Below, piece by piece: positions 18,595 to 28,211 of a stretch of 44,267 nt of DNA. The stretch is from NCBI GenBank assembly GCA_903892905.1, contig CAITKI010000113.1, positions 1 to 44,267 on the forward strand. The letters run 5' to 3'. A program made the position numbers and the translations under genes. A model generated the notes under the pieces. That model made no database searches, had not been told where the DNA came from, and saw only the letters and a list, made by a program, of their open reading frames with translations. How positions within the stretch are numbered: the stretch's first letter is position 1; each line of letters starts with the position of its first letter. Source of the stretch: an uncultured Microcaldota archaeon. Its GTDB lineage: Archaea; Micrarchaeota; Micrarchaeia; Anstonellales; Anstonellaceae.

Positions 18595-20235
18595 ATGGGA
18601 GGGGCGTTAGTACCAAAGCACATATTTCTTATCCTACTTCTTGCGCTTTCCCTCGTTCCGATTGCAAATGCCATTGCTTGCCAGGCATTCAATGGAGACT
18701 GCGGGCCGCAGGGCCAGGACCCAAGCCTGCCATGCTGCAGCACCCTTGTCTGCGCCCAGGGGCTGTGCAAGCAGGCATATGGCGGCGCCTGCAGCGCAGA
18801 TGCCGATTGCGGCAGCGGCCTGTTCTGCAGCGGGGGGGTGTGCAAGGGCTGCAACTGCAACACATTGGCAATCTGCAGCGGCGTGGCGTGCAGCTCAGGC
18901 GCGCAATGCTGCAGCGGCTCGTGCGGCGGCAGCCCCTCTGTATGCAAGCGCTGCCTGGGCATCGGCGACTCCTACCAGAACGGCATGGGCGCCTGCTGCT
19001 CGAGCCTCGTGCAGGACCCTGGCAGCGGCAAGTGCATCGAGGCTGCCACGCAAGGCGGCAGCGGCAACTGGTATGACAACATCTACGTCTGGGCGGGCCT
19101 CGCGGTGCTGATGTCCGCAATGTTCCTCGGGCTTGCCTATATGGCATCCCAGCTCTTCCGCGTCCAGGTCCTCGAGGCATGGGTGAGGATTGAGCTTGGC
19201 GAGCTTGTCAAGAGCATGGTGATCGCGGTTTTCTGCGTGGCGCTCATTGCAAGCACGAATGCCGCCGCGCAGTTCCTGTCAGGCGAATCCGGCGCCACCG
19301 ACGTCATCTCCGCCTCGCAGCAGTTCATGGTCACCCTTTACAGCGACGGGCACTCGCTTTACTCCAAGCTCGCCATCGTGTATTTCAACGTGGCGAAAGT
19401 GGCATCGTACTCCTACACGGCAGGCACATCGATTGGCGGCTATGCCACCATAAGCTACTCCTCCTCCCCCGCGTCGGGCATGTCGCCCCTTGTCGCCGAA
19501 GTTGGCCAGGCGCTTGACTCGGTGGCGAACTTCATGCTCCTTGCCGCAGCGCAGGCCGCGTTCCTGAAATTCTTCGGGGCAGCCGCGCTTGTCATGCTTC
19601 CCGTGGGCATTTTCCTGCGCTCGTTCTCATTCACGCGAAAGCTTGGCGCCACCTTGCTTGCCGCGACCATTGCATCCGCAGTCATCTACCCTGCATCCGT
19701 CCTGCTTTCGCAGCAGGTGTACGGCACTTTCTCGCCAGACCTCAAGGCGGGCATCGCGAACGTGGAGGTCACGCCAGCCGAAAACCCGCCCTCCTCCAGC
19801 GTGGTGTGCAACACCTTCATGCAGTATTTCGTGCAAAGCCCCATCCCGTTCCTCGGAGGCGAGATAGGCTGGTGGATAGTGGTGGGCACGCCAATCTGCG
19901 CCATTGCCGCAATCACGGGCGGCGGGTTTGTGGCATGCATGTCCGCGGTATACCAGATAATCAGCATGGTGTTCATGATAATCAAGGCGCTTTTCCCCAT
20001 ACTGCTTTTCGCCTCGGTGTTCATGACAATGGACGAAGGCACCAAGGTCGACAGGCTGATGGATAACTACTACGCGCCCCTGCATGATTACGCGCTGCCC
20101 ACAGTCGCCAAGTTCACCATGCTTTCCCTCACCACTTTCCTCATCCCCATAATAATCACGCTCTCGCTCCTGCGCGGGCTCGCCACTGCATTCGGCGGCG
20201 AGGCGCAGCTTTACGGGCTATCCAAGCTGGTTTGA
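18595..20235 (+). CDS. Cluster membrane protein 1: signal peptide, Cys-rich N-domain, then polytopic membrane domain
   Basis: CCSTLVCAQGLCKQAYGGACSADADCGSGLFCSGGVC...; shared motif LPVGIFLRSFSFTRKLGATLLA. Confidence 0.85.
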   Translation: MGGALVPKHIFLILLLALSLVPIANAIACQAFNGDCGPQGQDPSLPCCSTLVCAQGLCKQAYGGACSADADCGSGLFCSGGVCKGCNCNTLAICSGVACSSGAQCCSGSCGGSPSVCKRCLGIGDSYQNGMGACCSSLVQDPGSGKCIEAATQGGSGNWYDNIYVWAGLAVLMSAMFLGLAYMASQLFRVQVLEAWVRIELGELVKSMVIAVFCVALIASTNAAAQFLSGESGATDVISASQQFMVTLYSDGHSLYSKLAIVYFNVAKVASYSYTAGTSIGGYATISYSSSPASGMSPLVAEVGQALDSVANFMLLAAAQAAFLKFFGAAALVMLPVGIFLRSFSFTRKLGATLLAATIASAVIYPASVLLSQQVYGTFSPDLKAGIANVEVTPAENPPSSSVVCNTFMQYFVQSPIPFLGGEIGWWIVVGTPICAIAAITGGGFVACMSAVYQIISMVFMIIKALFPILLFASVFMTMDEGTKVDRLMDNYYAPLHDYALPTVAKFTMLSLTTFLIPIIITLSLLRGLATAFGGEAQLYGLSKLV

Positions 20236-21230
20236 TGAAATTTCCCCTAGCGCTTGCATTGGTCGTGTTCGCCTCTTCAGGGATTTGGGCAGCCAGCGCG
20301 CCGCCTGCCTACCTCGGCGCCAACTCGACTTGCAGCGTGGAAACCTTCGGCGTGGTGGGCGGGGGCATGGCAGTCTCGCTCATCACAGTCTCGTTCGCAA
20401 TCGTCTCGTTTGGCATTGCGCTTGCCTACATGTACTCCAAGGTGCGCGAGGACGCCGCAACCGGCGTGTGGGCAAAGGACGAGGCATTCAACCTCGTGAT
20501 TTCAGTTCTCCTGTTTGCCGGCCTTCTCATAGTCTTTTCCGCCTCCTGCTCGCTCGCCTATGACTATTCGGGCGGCAACCCCATCTACGCCTCGCAGAAG
20601 TACCTCGACTCGCTCATCTCCTCAAACGGGCTGAACATCCTAAAGACGCTCTCCTCGGACAGCATCACCAACCAGCTGGACGCCACCAAGTACCGCTACC
20701 TCGGGCTCACGCCGTTCTGGGGCGAGGGCGCGGCGCTGCGCTCCAACCGCAAGGCATACTCCGCGCACGAGGAGTACCTGATTGACCTGTACCTGCCCAT
20801 CATCGCCAGCCTCTCCGCGCAGAAATACATAATCACCGGCATTGCCTGGATGGGCGCCTATGTGCTGCTGCCATTCGCCTTCGTGATGCGGCTCATCCCG
20901 CCCACGCGCGACTTCGGCAACGTGCTCATCGCGCTTTTCTTCGGCCTCTACATAGCGGTGCCCACGCTCTACGCCATGAGCGGCAAGGTCTTCATGACGG
21001 ACATAGCGGGAGCAGTGTCGCCCTACACCACCGACTCGTCGCTTGAGAAGTTCTGCTCATACGGGCTGGACAACGCCCAGCCGGGCTCGTGCGGGCCCTC
21101 GAGCGGCACCGTGCTTTACAGGATAGGCTCCACCATCCCTCAGGCGGTGTTCCTCCCCAACCTCGCAATCATCGTGGCAATCAGCTGCATCATGGCGCTT
21201 TCAAAAGCATTGCGCGCGCTAGCGGTGTGA
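20235..21230 (+). CDS. Cluster membrane protein 2: signal peptide + polytopic domain
   Basis: TGATG stop/start overlap with the previous gene; shared motif LPFAFVMRLIPPTRDFGNVLIALFFGLYIAVP. Confidence 0.85.
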   Translation: MKFPLALALVVFASSGIWAASAPPAYLGANSTCSVETFGVVGGGMAVSLITVSFAIVSFGIALAYMYSKVREDAATGVWAKDEAFNLVISVLLFAGLLIVFSASCSLAYDYSGGNPIYASQKYLDSLISSNGLNILKTLSSDSITNQLDATKYRYLGLTPFWGEGAALRSNRKAYSAHEEYLIDLYLPIIASLSAQKYIITGIAWMGAYVLLPFAFVMRLIPPTRDFGNVLIALFFGLYIAVPTLYAMSGKVFMTDIAGAVSPYTTDSSLEKFCSYGLDNAQPGSCGPSSGTVLYRIGSTIPQAVFLPNLAIIVAISCIMALSKALRALAV

Positions 21231-21232
21231 AC

Positions 21233-24200
21233 ATGGAATTTGCAACCGGAAAGAAAAACAGCATCGGAATCCGTTCCCTCCTTTTCCTCAGCCTCGCGCT
21301 TCTCTCGCTCCTCGCCGCGCCGGCGCATGCAGCCGCCGTGACGTGCGGGCAGACCTTTGAGGGCTCAGGCACCTGCACCGGCGGCACCAATTCATTTTCC
21401 TGCTCCACGCTTACCCAAAACGGCATAGGCTGCTGCGAAGAGGCAGGCTGCCAGTGGTCTACTTCCCCGGATCAGGATACCTGCAAGGGCGGCACGCGCA
21501 CCGTGACCTGCTCGGGCTACAATGACAACCCCCAGGGATGCAATGCAATGGGCTGCAAGTTCAACATGAACGCAGGCGCAGGCAGCTGCGGGGGGAGCGT
21601 GGGCGGCAAAGGATATGGGGTGGCATGCAACAGCACAAGCGACTGCGCCAAGTGCCTGGTGTGCGACCCTGTTTCCAGCAAGTGCACGCAGAAGCCAGGC
21701 ATCTGCACCACCATTCCCGCGGAATACGTTCCGCAGGCCCCGCCCCTGGACCAGCCCGGCACAGGCATCACCCCGCAGTCCGCAATCGGGAACCTGGAAA
21801 GCGGCACCACTGGCGGGATGGGCGGCGCAGTGGTGGGAAGCGGGACCAACATCTACAATGCAGGATGGTTCTCGGACTGGAAGGCGATGGGGTTCATTGG
21901 CGTGGCAATCGTGTGCTCCATAATCGCGCTTGCGGCAATGATAGGCATTGCGTTCAACATGCCCGAGGTGCGCGCGTTTGCCAACACCGAGCTTCGGCAG
22001 GCCGTGATTTCGGTGCTGCTCATCGTGTCGCTCATCGCGATGGTCACGTTCTTCAACGAAATCGCGCATGACGCGGTGTATGCCGCAGGCCTGCCGGTTG
22101 CCTGCAACAACGGCGAGCCCTACAACGGCGAGCCCTGCTACGCCACGGCGGCAAAGGCATACCTCGGGCAGATTTATGACACCGGGAACGAGTATGCGCA
22201 GACCGAGCTGCGCGAGTCCATCGTGAACGCCAAGCGCGCGAGCTACGGCTACAACCTCAACCTGAACAAGATATACCTGCTCTTCGCAGGCATGTCCATC
22301 CGCTTCAACGCGGGCGACACGCTGGTCGCGGAGCGGCATGGCGCGCTTTTCACCCAGGCGGCAAAGATGATGTCGAGCATCTACTCGCAGAAGTATTTCA
22401 TCGACGTGATAACATTCGGCGTGGCGCCGCTTTTCATATTGCTTGGCATTGTGCTCCGCACCTTCTTCTTCACGCGCAAGCTCGGCGGGCTTCTCCTGGC
22501 AATGGCAATCTCGCTGTTCATAATCTACCCGCTCACCTATGCGTTTGCCTGGTACACGCTCAATGTCACGGTGTATGGCGAGAGGACGCTTGCTGTCGCC
22601 GACCCCAACTGCCCCGGCGAATGCACAGGCACCTATCCAGTCGCATTCTTCACCTCAAGCACAGGCGAGCTTGTGCAGTTTTCCACCATGCAGTCCATAA
22701 TGCGCGCAGGCATAAACGCGGCCAACTGGCCAAACGGCGGGCCGGGCGGGGCGTTCCCGGGGCTTGTGGCATGCCGCGACCTGGCTGCGATAAACCTGCC
22801 CTCAAGCGTGGCGCCGAATTCCTGCCCTGGCTGCCCTGACTACTGCCGCGACGTGCCGTTCCCCTCAGGCATCCCTGGCTGCAACATAACGCAGTGCTCT
22901 GCATGCAACGCCGGCTGCAAGATAGTGCGCCAGCGCCTCGACTGCCAGACCGACCCGTCCTGCGCAGGCAATTGCCCGCTTTCCTGCCGCACGCGCGTGC
23001 CCCTTGAGAACAAGTGCTTCAGCAACGAGGCCGGCGGCATCATCCCCGCCAACCTCGCAATCAGCTGCTCTGGCTGCGGCAAGTACCCTGCGTGGTGCCG
23101 CTTCCTGAAAAACGAGTCGGGCGTGCTCACGCGCGTCTACAACGACCCGAACAAGGACATGGCGTGCGCAAGGATTGATTCCGATCCCACCTGCCCGCAG
23201 CAGTGCTCCTATGTCACCAGCATGGGCAAGGACCTCACCTGCGACTCGCTTTGCAGCGACCCGATCAGCGACACGGTGTGCCCCAAGGAATGCCGGGTGA
23301 ACGAGCTTCTCAACAGCCCCTCATGGGCCAGCACGTATGACCTCGCCCCGCCCAACCTTACCAGCGCGTGCCGCGAAACGCCGCAGATAGCCGCGGCATG
23401 CTCTGCATGCGCCAACCACCCCGAGTGCCTGGTCACTGCAGGCGCAATCACCGGCTGCTCGAAATACCCAACCATTTCAAACGGCTCGGAGCTCTGCCTG
23501 GACTGCCCTGACTACTGCAGGCGCACCGCAGCCAACTTCAACGTCGTGTTTTCCAGCTTGTCAAACGCGGAGCGCAGCGCCTCCAACTTCCCTGACGTCT
23601 GCGTGCCCACGCAGACCAACAACATAAACTGCAGCGCTTCGGGCAATCCTCCTGCGTGCGCCTTAAACTGCTCGGTCAACGCCTCTCTTAACACGCCGCC
23701 CCAGCTTTGCAGGCCGCTGCAGACGCTTCCTAGTGCGGACAAGACGCTGTGCGGCGCCTGCCCTGATGAAACGCGCTACAGCCTTCGCTTCAACAAGTCT
23801 GGCATATGCCCTGGCGGAGGCTCCAGCACCCAGAACGATAGCGGCAACAATAACATCACGACAGGCGCGCCTGCCGGCGGCTATGACGTCGTCTTCTTCC
23901 CATCTGGCAATAAGATGGCATCTGGCGCGCCTGGCAAGATTGCCGGCACGCTTTGGCTTGCTGGCGGGGCGTCTGTCAACACAATTTCTGCACGCATCGA
24001 CCCTCCCAACCCAAGCAACACCTCCAACCCTGCGGGCTTCTGCAACGGCACAGGGGATGATGGCCAGGGCAGCGGCGGCGCCGCGCCCGCCGATGGCTCG
24101 ATACAATTCCAAGCCCCCACAATCCGGCTTGCAGCCATGAATATCAAGTACGAATACAAGTGGTATCTTGACGGCGTGCAAAACTCAAGCGGGCAAACCG

Positions 24201-25837
24201 CAGGTTCATTCCCGTCCGGCATCGAGGCATATGTCTCAAACCCATCCGGGCCTGTTGCCGTGGGGCAGAACTGGACATTCTCATGCCGCGCATTCAGCGG
24301 CGCCATTTCTGGCTCCTGGAAAAATGCCAGCGTGGTCATCCAGGCACAAAACCCGTCCATGGTCTCCTCGCGCATTTCAGCCGCGGTTCCCCCTGCCACC
24401 GCTGCCAGCACGCTGGTGGGATACTGCAACGGCACTGACAGCGGAGGGGCCCCCTTACTGTATAACTATACATATTACCTGAACGGCGTGGCAAACTCCA
24501 CTGGCCAGACATCATCCGCCCCATCAGGGACGGAGGTGGCGGCGCCCACCAACATCCAGCCGCCGCTTGCCGCAGGCCAAAGTTGGAGCTTCTCCTGCAA
24601 CGCATACAACGGCTCTGCCTATAGCGGCTGGCTTAACAGCACGCCCCTTACTATACAAGGCCCGCTGCCAGAGCCGAACTGCACAGTCACCATCGTGCCA
24701 GTGCTTCTCCAAAGCCAGTATGACTGCGGCCCGCCTGCGTGCAACGACAGCTGCATGGGGCCCATTGTAGAACTTCCAAACCCATCCAATTCGCCATGCG
24801 AGGACGCAAACCTCACGGGCTGCCCCTATGGGTGCCGCGTGAAAGGGGCTGGCGCGGATTACTTGAATGGAAGCTGCGCTGCAGCATGCGCAGGCTTGCC
24901 CGCAGAATGCTTCGTGGACCCGACAGTCCCGGCGCCCGCGCCCTGGCCAATCTGCAGCGAATACCTGGGCAATGGCCCGAAAACCTGCCACAGCACAGAC
25001 TGCATCGGGCTCAACGCCACCACATGCGAATCCCCCGGCACAGGCTGCGCCTGGGATGGGCTGCTTTGCGACAAGGCCGCATGCACTGCCAAGCCCAGCC
25101 AGGCATCGTGCACCGGCACCGCGGGCTGCGTCTGGATGTACACTGCCAAATACGTCCCGATAAACGACAGGCAGGAGCCATACAAAGACAGGACTGCCTG
25201 CCGCCAGTGCCCAGAGGAATGCAGGCTGGCTGGTTACACAGGAAGCTGCGGCGTGACGGGCAACAGCGACGGCAAATACGTGGACTGCAGCGAATCAGAA
25301 TGCCCGCCCACCTGCAGGGTGCCAAAGCCTTCGCCGACGTCCACCCCTGCATACGACAACTGCCAGCCATATCCTGAGGGCAACTACACTGCATGCCAGG
25401 GATGCCCTGCGCTTTGCAGGCGCCAAAGCGACATATCGATCAGCAGCTGCTCTTCCTACCCCAACTGCGCAGTGGGCGATTCGCCCACCAGCTGCACTGG
25501 CGACTGCCTGCTTGAAAACCCGCCCGAGAAGGCGTGCGAAGGCTGCCTGGCCTGCGACTACGACTGCATATACTACCCATCCATCCGCACGGACTGCTCG
25601 AGCATCTGCAGCGACGAGGCGCTGGCCGGGCCTGTCAACATCGAGCCCAACGACTTCATCAAGAGCCTGCCAGGCGCAAAGACTGCGTATGTGGAAACCA
25701 AGAACATCGGCACGCTTTACCTGCCGGCTGTGGTGCTGCCGCTGTTCTGCATAGTGATAGTGATTGCGTTCATCCGCGTGCTCTCGCCAATCCTTGGCGG
25801 CGACATCGAGATACCCGGGCTTGGAAGGATAATATGA
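21233..25837 (+). CDS. Cluster membrane protein 3: ~1534 aa, polytopic domain plus giant Cys-rich/Ig-like ectodomain and C-terminal TM
   Basis: Signal peptide MEFATGKKNSIGIRSLLFLSLALLSLLAAPAHAA; shared motif GIVLRTFFFTRKLGGLLLAMAISLFIIYP; many CPxxCR motifs; C-terminal TM. Confidence 0.85.
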   Translation: MEFATGKKNSIGIRSLLFLSLALLSLLAAPAHAAAVTCGQTFEGSGTCTGGTNSFSCSTLTQNGIGCCEEAGCQWSTSPDQDTCKGGTRTVTCSGYNDNPQGCNAMGCKFNMNAGAGSCGGSVGGKGYGVACNSTSDCAKCLVCDPVSSKCTQKPGICTTIPAEYVPQAPPLDQPGTGITPQSAIGNLESGTTGGMGGAVVGSGTNIYNAGWFSDWKAMGFIGVAIVCSIIALAAMIGIAFNMPEVRAFANTELRQAVISVLLIVSLIAMVTFFNEIAHDAVYAAGLPVACNNGEPYNGEPCYATAAKAYLGQIYDTGNEYAQTELRESIVNAKRASYGYNLNLNKIYLLFAGMSIRFNAGDTLVAERHGALFTQAAKMMSSIYSQKYFIDVITFGVAPLFILLGIVLRTFFFTRKLGGLLLAMAISLFIIYPLTYAFAWYTLNVTVYGERTLAVADPNCPGECTGTYPVAFFTSSTGELVQFSTMQSIMRAGINAANWPNGGPGGAFPGLVACRDLAAINLPSSVAPNSCPGCPDYCRDVPFPSGIPGCNITQCSACNAGCKIVRQRLDCQTDPSCAGNCPLSCRTRVPLENKCFSNEAGGIIPANLAISCSGCGKYPAWCRFLKNESGVLTRVYNDPNKDMACARIDSDPTCPQQCSYVTSMGKDLTCDSLCSDPISDTVCPKECRVNELLNSPSWASTYDLAPPNLTSACRETPQIAAACSACANHPECLVTAGAITGCSKYPTISNGSELCLDCPDYCRRTAANFNVVFSSLSNAERSASNFPDVCVPTQTNNINCSASGNPPACALNCSVNASLNTPPQLCRPLQTLPSADKTLCGACPDETRYSLRFNKSGICPGGGSSTQNDSGNNNITTGAPAGGYDVVFFPSGNKMASGAPGKIAGTLWLAGGASVNTISARIDPPNPSNTSNPAGFCNGTGDDGQGSGGAAPADGSIQFQAPTIRLAAMNIKYEYKWYLDGVQNSSGQTAGSFPSGIEAYVSNPSGPVAVGQNWTFSCRAFSGAISGSWKNASVVIQAQNPSMVSSRISAAVPPATAASTLVGYCNGTDSGGAPLLYNYTYYLNGVANSTGQTSSAPSGTEVAAPTNIQPPLAAGQSWSFSCNAYNGSAYSGWLNSTPLTIQGPLPEPNCTVTIVPVLLQSQYDCGPPACNDSCMGPIVELPNPSNSPCEDANLTGCPYGCRVKGAGADYLNGSCAAACAGLPAECFVDPTVPAPAPWPICSEYLGNGPKTCHSTDCIGLNATTCESPGTGCAWDGLLCDKAACTAKPSQASCTGTAGCVWMYTAKYVPINDRQEPYKDRTACRQCPEECRLAGYTGSCGVTGNSDGKYVDCSESECPPTCRVPKPSPTSTPAYDNCQPYPEGNYTACQGCPALCRRQSDISISSCSSYPNCAVGDSPTSCTGDCLLENPPEKACEGCLACDYDCIYYPSIRTDCSSICSDEALAGPVNIEPNDFIKSLPGAKTAYVETKNIGTLYLPAVVLPLFCIVIVIAFIRVLSPILGGDIEIPGLGRII

Positions 25838-25952
25838 AGATGAAAAAAACGAAGAGGGCGCCTGCAAGGGGCATGGAACGGTAAGGATGATATGAAGGGT
25901 GTGAAACGAAGAGGGCGCCCGGACAAGGGCATGAAGGGTAAGGATGATATGA
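25825..25952 (+). repeat. Tandem ~57-bp repeat at gene junction (aaggatratatga at 25825, 25883, 25940)
   Basis: aacgaagagggcgcc...caagggg/gcatg...ggtaaggatgatatga at 25848-25895 and 25905-25952. Confidence 0.9.
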
Positions 25953-26977
25953 CGGCTGGAAAAACTAAGAAAACGGCATCAATTTTCCGCTTCCTGCTTT
26001 TCGCCAGCATTGCCCTTGCGCTGTCCGGCGGCGCGCTCCACGCTGCAACAGCATCGCCGAACTACACGTACTTCTGGCTCGCGCTTCTCATCCCGACAGC
26101 CATAGTGGCAATCGCCTACATGGCAAGCTATGCTTTCAGCATGCCGCAGCTGCGCGCAATATTGCAGGACGAGCTCCTCCAGATACTTGCAACCGGCGCA
26201 GTGGCGCTCACGCTGGTGGGCACGCAGCTTGTGGTGGACCAGTACGTGGTGGCCACGCTGCAGGCATCCGGCGCAACCGGAAGCGACATCACCGGCGTGA
26301 TGGACGCAGCCTCGCTGAAAATCAACTCGCTTGCCAACAACACCACTGCCGTGCTGCAGAACATGCAGGACGTGAGCATGGCGCTTGGCAAGGAGGCATC
26401 CAAGGGAGTGTTCTGCAACTTCATGGGCGTGGGCTTCTCGCTGTCGAACTGCAGCCCGTTCAACGCCTACCGCGGCAGCCTCACGGCGTCCGCCTTCACC
26501 ACCACGGTGGCTCTTTCCGACACCTATGCGCAGTCCTACATCCTCTCGCTTGCGCGAAGCTACGGCTTCACATTGCTCATCCCGCTTGGCCTGCTGCTGC
26601 GCTGCTTCCGCGCGAGCCGCGGCGCAGGCGGCGCGCTCATCGCAATCGGCTTCGGCTTCTACACGGTCTATCCCGCAGTCATACTTGCCACCGACAACCT
26701 GCTGCACAACGGCACGCCCCCCGGCGCGCCCGCCCTCCCGCTGGTCGGCACCTGCGACCCCCTGGAGACGCAGGTGTCCACATCGCTTTCAGAATTCACG
26801 GACTATGGCGACTCCCTCACGGACTACGCCGCTGCGAAAGCGCTTGCGTATTTCGTGCTGGTGCGCGTGCTGTTCCTGTCCATCCTCAACCTCATAATCA
26901 CGCTGGGGTTCATCCGCGCCTTCGCGCACATGATAGGCAGCGAAATAGACGTGTCCGCGCTGGCAAGGATATCCTAG
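25949..26977 (+). CDS. Cluster membrane protein 4: signal peptide + polytopic domain
   Basis: MTAGKTKKTASIFRFLLFASIALALSGGALHAA; shared motif IPLGLLLRCFRASRGAGGALIAIGFGFYTVYP; in-frame alternative start ATG 25892. Confidence 0.83.
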   Translation: MTAGKTKKTASIFRFLLFASIALALSGGALHAATASPNYTYFWLALLIPTAIVAIAYMASYAFSMPQLRAILQDELLQILATGAVALTLVGTQLVVDQYVVATLQASGATGSDITGVMDAASLKINSLANNTTAVLQNMQDVSMALGKEASKGVFCNFMGVGFSLSNCSPFNAYRGSLTASAFTTTVALSDTYAQSYILSLARSYGFTLLIPLGLLLRCFRASRGAGGALIAIGFGFYTVYPAVILATDNLLHNGTPPGAPALPLVGTCDPLETQVSTSLSEFTDYGDSLTDYAAAKALAYFVLVRVLFLSILNLIITLGFIRAFAHMIGSEIDVSALARIS

Positions 26978-26984
26978 GGGAAAA

Positions 26985-28148
26985 ATGCACATGGCAAACG
27001 AAAAATCCCGCATCGCCCTCTTCGTTTTCCTCAGCCTTGCCGCCCTCCTTCCCCAAGCGCTGCACGCGGGCACGCCCTTCACCTGCGGCTCAGCGAATTT
27101 CAACGACACCATTCAGGTCTGCGCGATTGCCGTGCTTGCAATGTTCGCCCTCATCGCGCTTGCCTACATCGGCGGCGAGGCAATGCAAAGCCCCCGCATG
27201 CTTTCCTGGGCAAAGTCCGAGGCGGTGCAGGCGTTCGCCTCGCTCGTGATAGCGTCCATCCTGATTTTCGTGCTGTTCACGATGTGCAGCTTCCAGGTCG
27301 GCGAGCTGAATTCGGTTTTCGGCTCCGCCATGCCGCTGATATACCAGGATGCGCCGGCGCCCTATGCAGGGGGGCAGGACAGCCTGTACACAGGGGCAAT
27401 GCGCTACACCGAAAACCTCGCGGCGCTCGCGCTTGGCAACATCGCATCGCTGCGCTACGACCTGGGCGCATATGAGCTGCGGACGTCTTTCAACACGTTC
27501 GTGTGCAACGGGGTTTGCATCTTCTCGCTTTCAAGCACCAGCGTGTCCTACTTCGGCGGCGAGAGCATGAACCTGGCAATCTCCAACAACCTGCTTGGCA
27601 TCGCCACGGTCTCCTACCTCTCCGTGATTTTCCAGTACTTCACGCTGGTGTACATCTACAACGGGCTCTTCCTCACCTTCCTGCCGCTTGCGATAATCAT
27701 CCGGTCCATCCCATTCTTGCGCCACTTCGGCGGCTCGCTCATCGCGATTTTCGTGGCGCTTTACATAATGTACCCGCTCATGCTGGTGGCCGACGCCTAC
27801 ATCGCGCCAGGGCTGGCCTCGGGCAGCGGCGCGCCCATAACAATGTACAGCCGCGACGGGCTGAACTGCCAGGGCATCGGCGTGTTCTCCACCGCCGCGC
27901 ACACCGGCGCGGTGTGCAGCCAGGGAAGCAGGCCTGAATGGGACATGGAAGGCAAATGGCAGCAGTCGGACATGACCAATCTGTCTCCAAACACGCTTGG
28001 CAGCGCAATCCAGTTCAACGTGCTCATATTCCTCACCGCGATATTCCTGCCTGCGGTCAATTTCATAGCGATTGCGGCATTCGGCCGCGAGCTTTCGCGA
28101 CTGCTCGGCGAGGAAGTGGACATGTCAAGATTGGGGCAGATGATTTGA
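26985..28148 (+). CDS. Cluster membrane protein 5: signal peptide + polytopic domain
   Basis: MHMANEKSRIALFVFLSLAALLPQALHAG; shared motif LPLAIIIRSIPFLRHFGGSLIAIFVALYIMYP. Confidence 0.85.
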   Translation: MHMANEKSRIALFVFLSLAALLPQALHAGTPFTCGSANFNDTIQVCAIAVLAMFALIALAYIGGEAMQSPRMLSWAKSEAVQAFASLVIASILIFVLFTMCSFQVGELNSVFGSAMPLIYQDAPAPYAGGQDSLYTGAMRYTENLAALALGNIASLRYDLGAYELRTSFNTFVCNGVCIFSLSSTSVSYFGGESMNLAISNNLLGIATVSYLSVIFQYFTLVYIYNGLFLTFLPLAIIIRSIPFLRHFGGSLIAIFVALYIMYPLMLVADAYIAPGLASGSGAPITMYSRDGLNCQGIGVFSTAAHTGAVCSQGSRPEWDMEGKWQQSDMTNLSPNTLGSAIQFNVLIFLTAIFLPAVNFIAIAAFGRELSRLLGEEVDMSRLGQMI

Positions 28149-28211
28149 TGGCGCATGCAAGCAGCTGCAATGCGCGCCAATCCTGGCGGAACAGGCAGAT
28201 GATTTGATGGC
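28135..28211 (+). repeat. 18-bp exact direct repeat (ggcagatgatttgatggc), 59 bp apart, flanking two hairpins
   Basis: Copies 28135-28152 and 28194-28211; hairpins gcgcat...atgcgc (28151-28175) and cgcca-atcc-tggcg (28174-28187). Confidence 0.92.

Noticed and set aside
18601-19180. Multiple overlapping Ala/Arg-rich ORFs over the first cluster gene
   Set aside because: Alternate-frame translations of a GC-rich Cys-rich gene
25848-25952. Junction repeat as a CRISPR remnant
   Set aside because: Repeat unit is nearly contiguous, in frame and contains start/SD sequence, with no spacer-like segments
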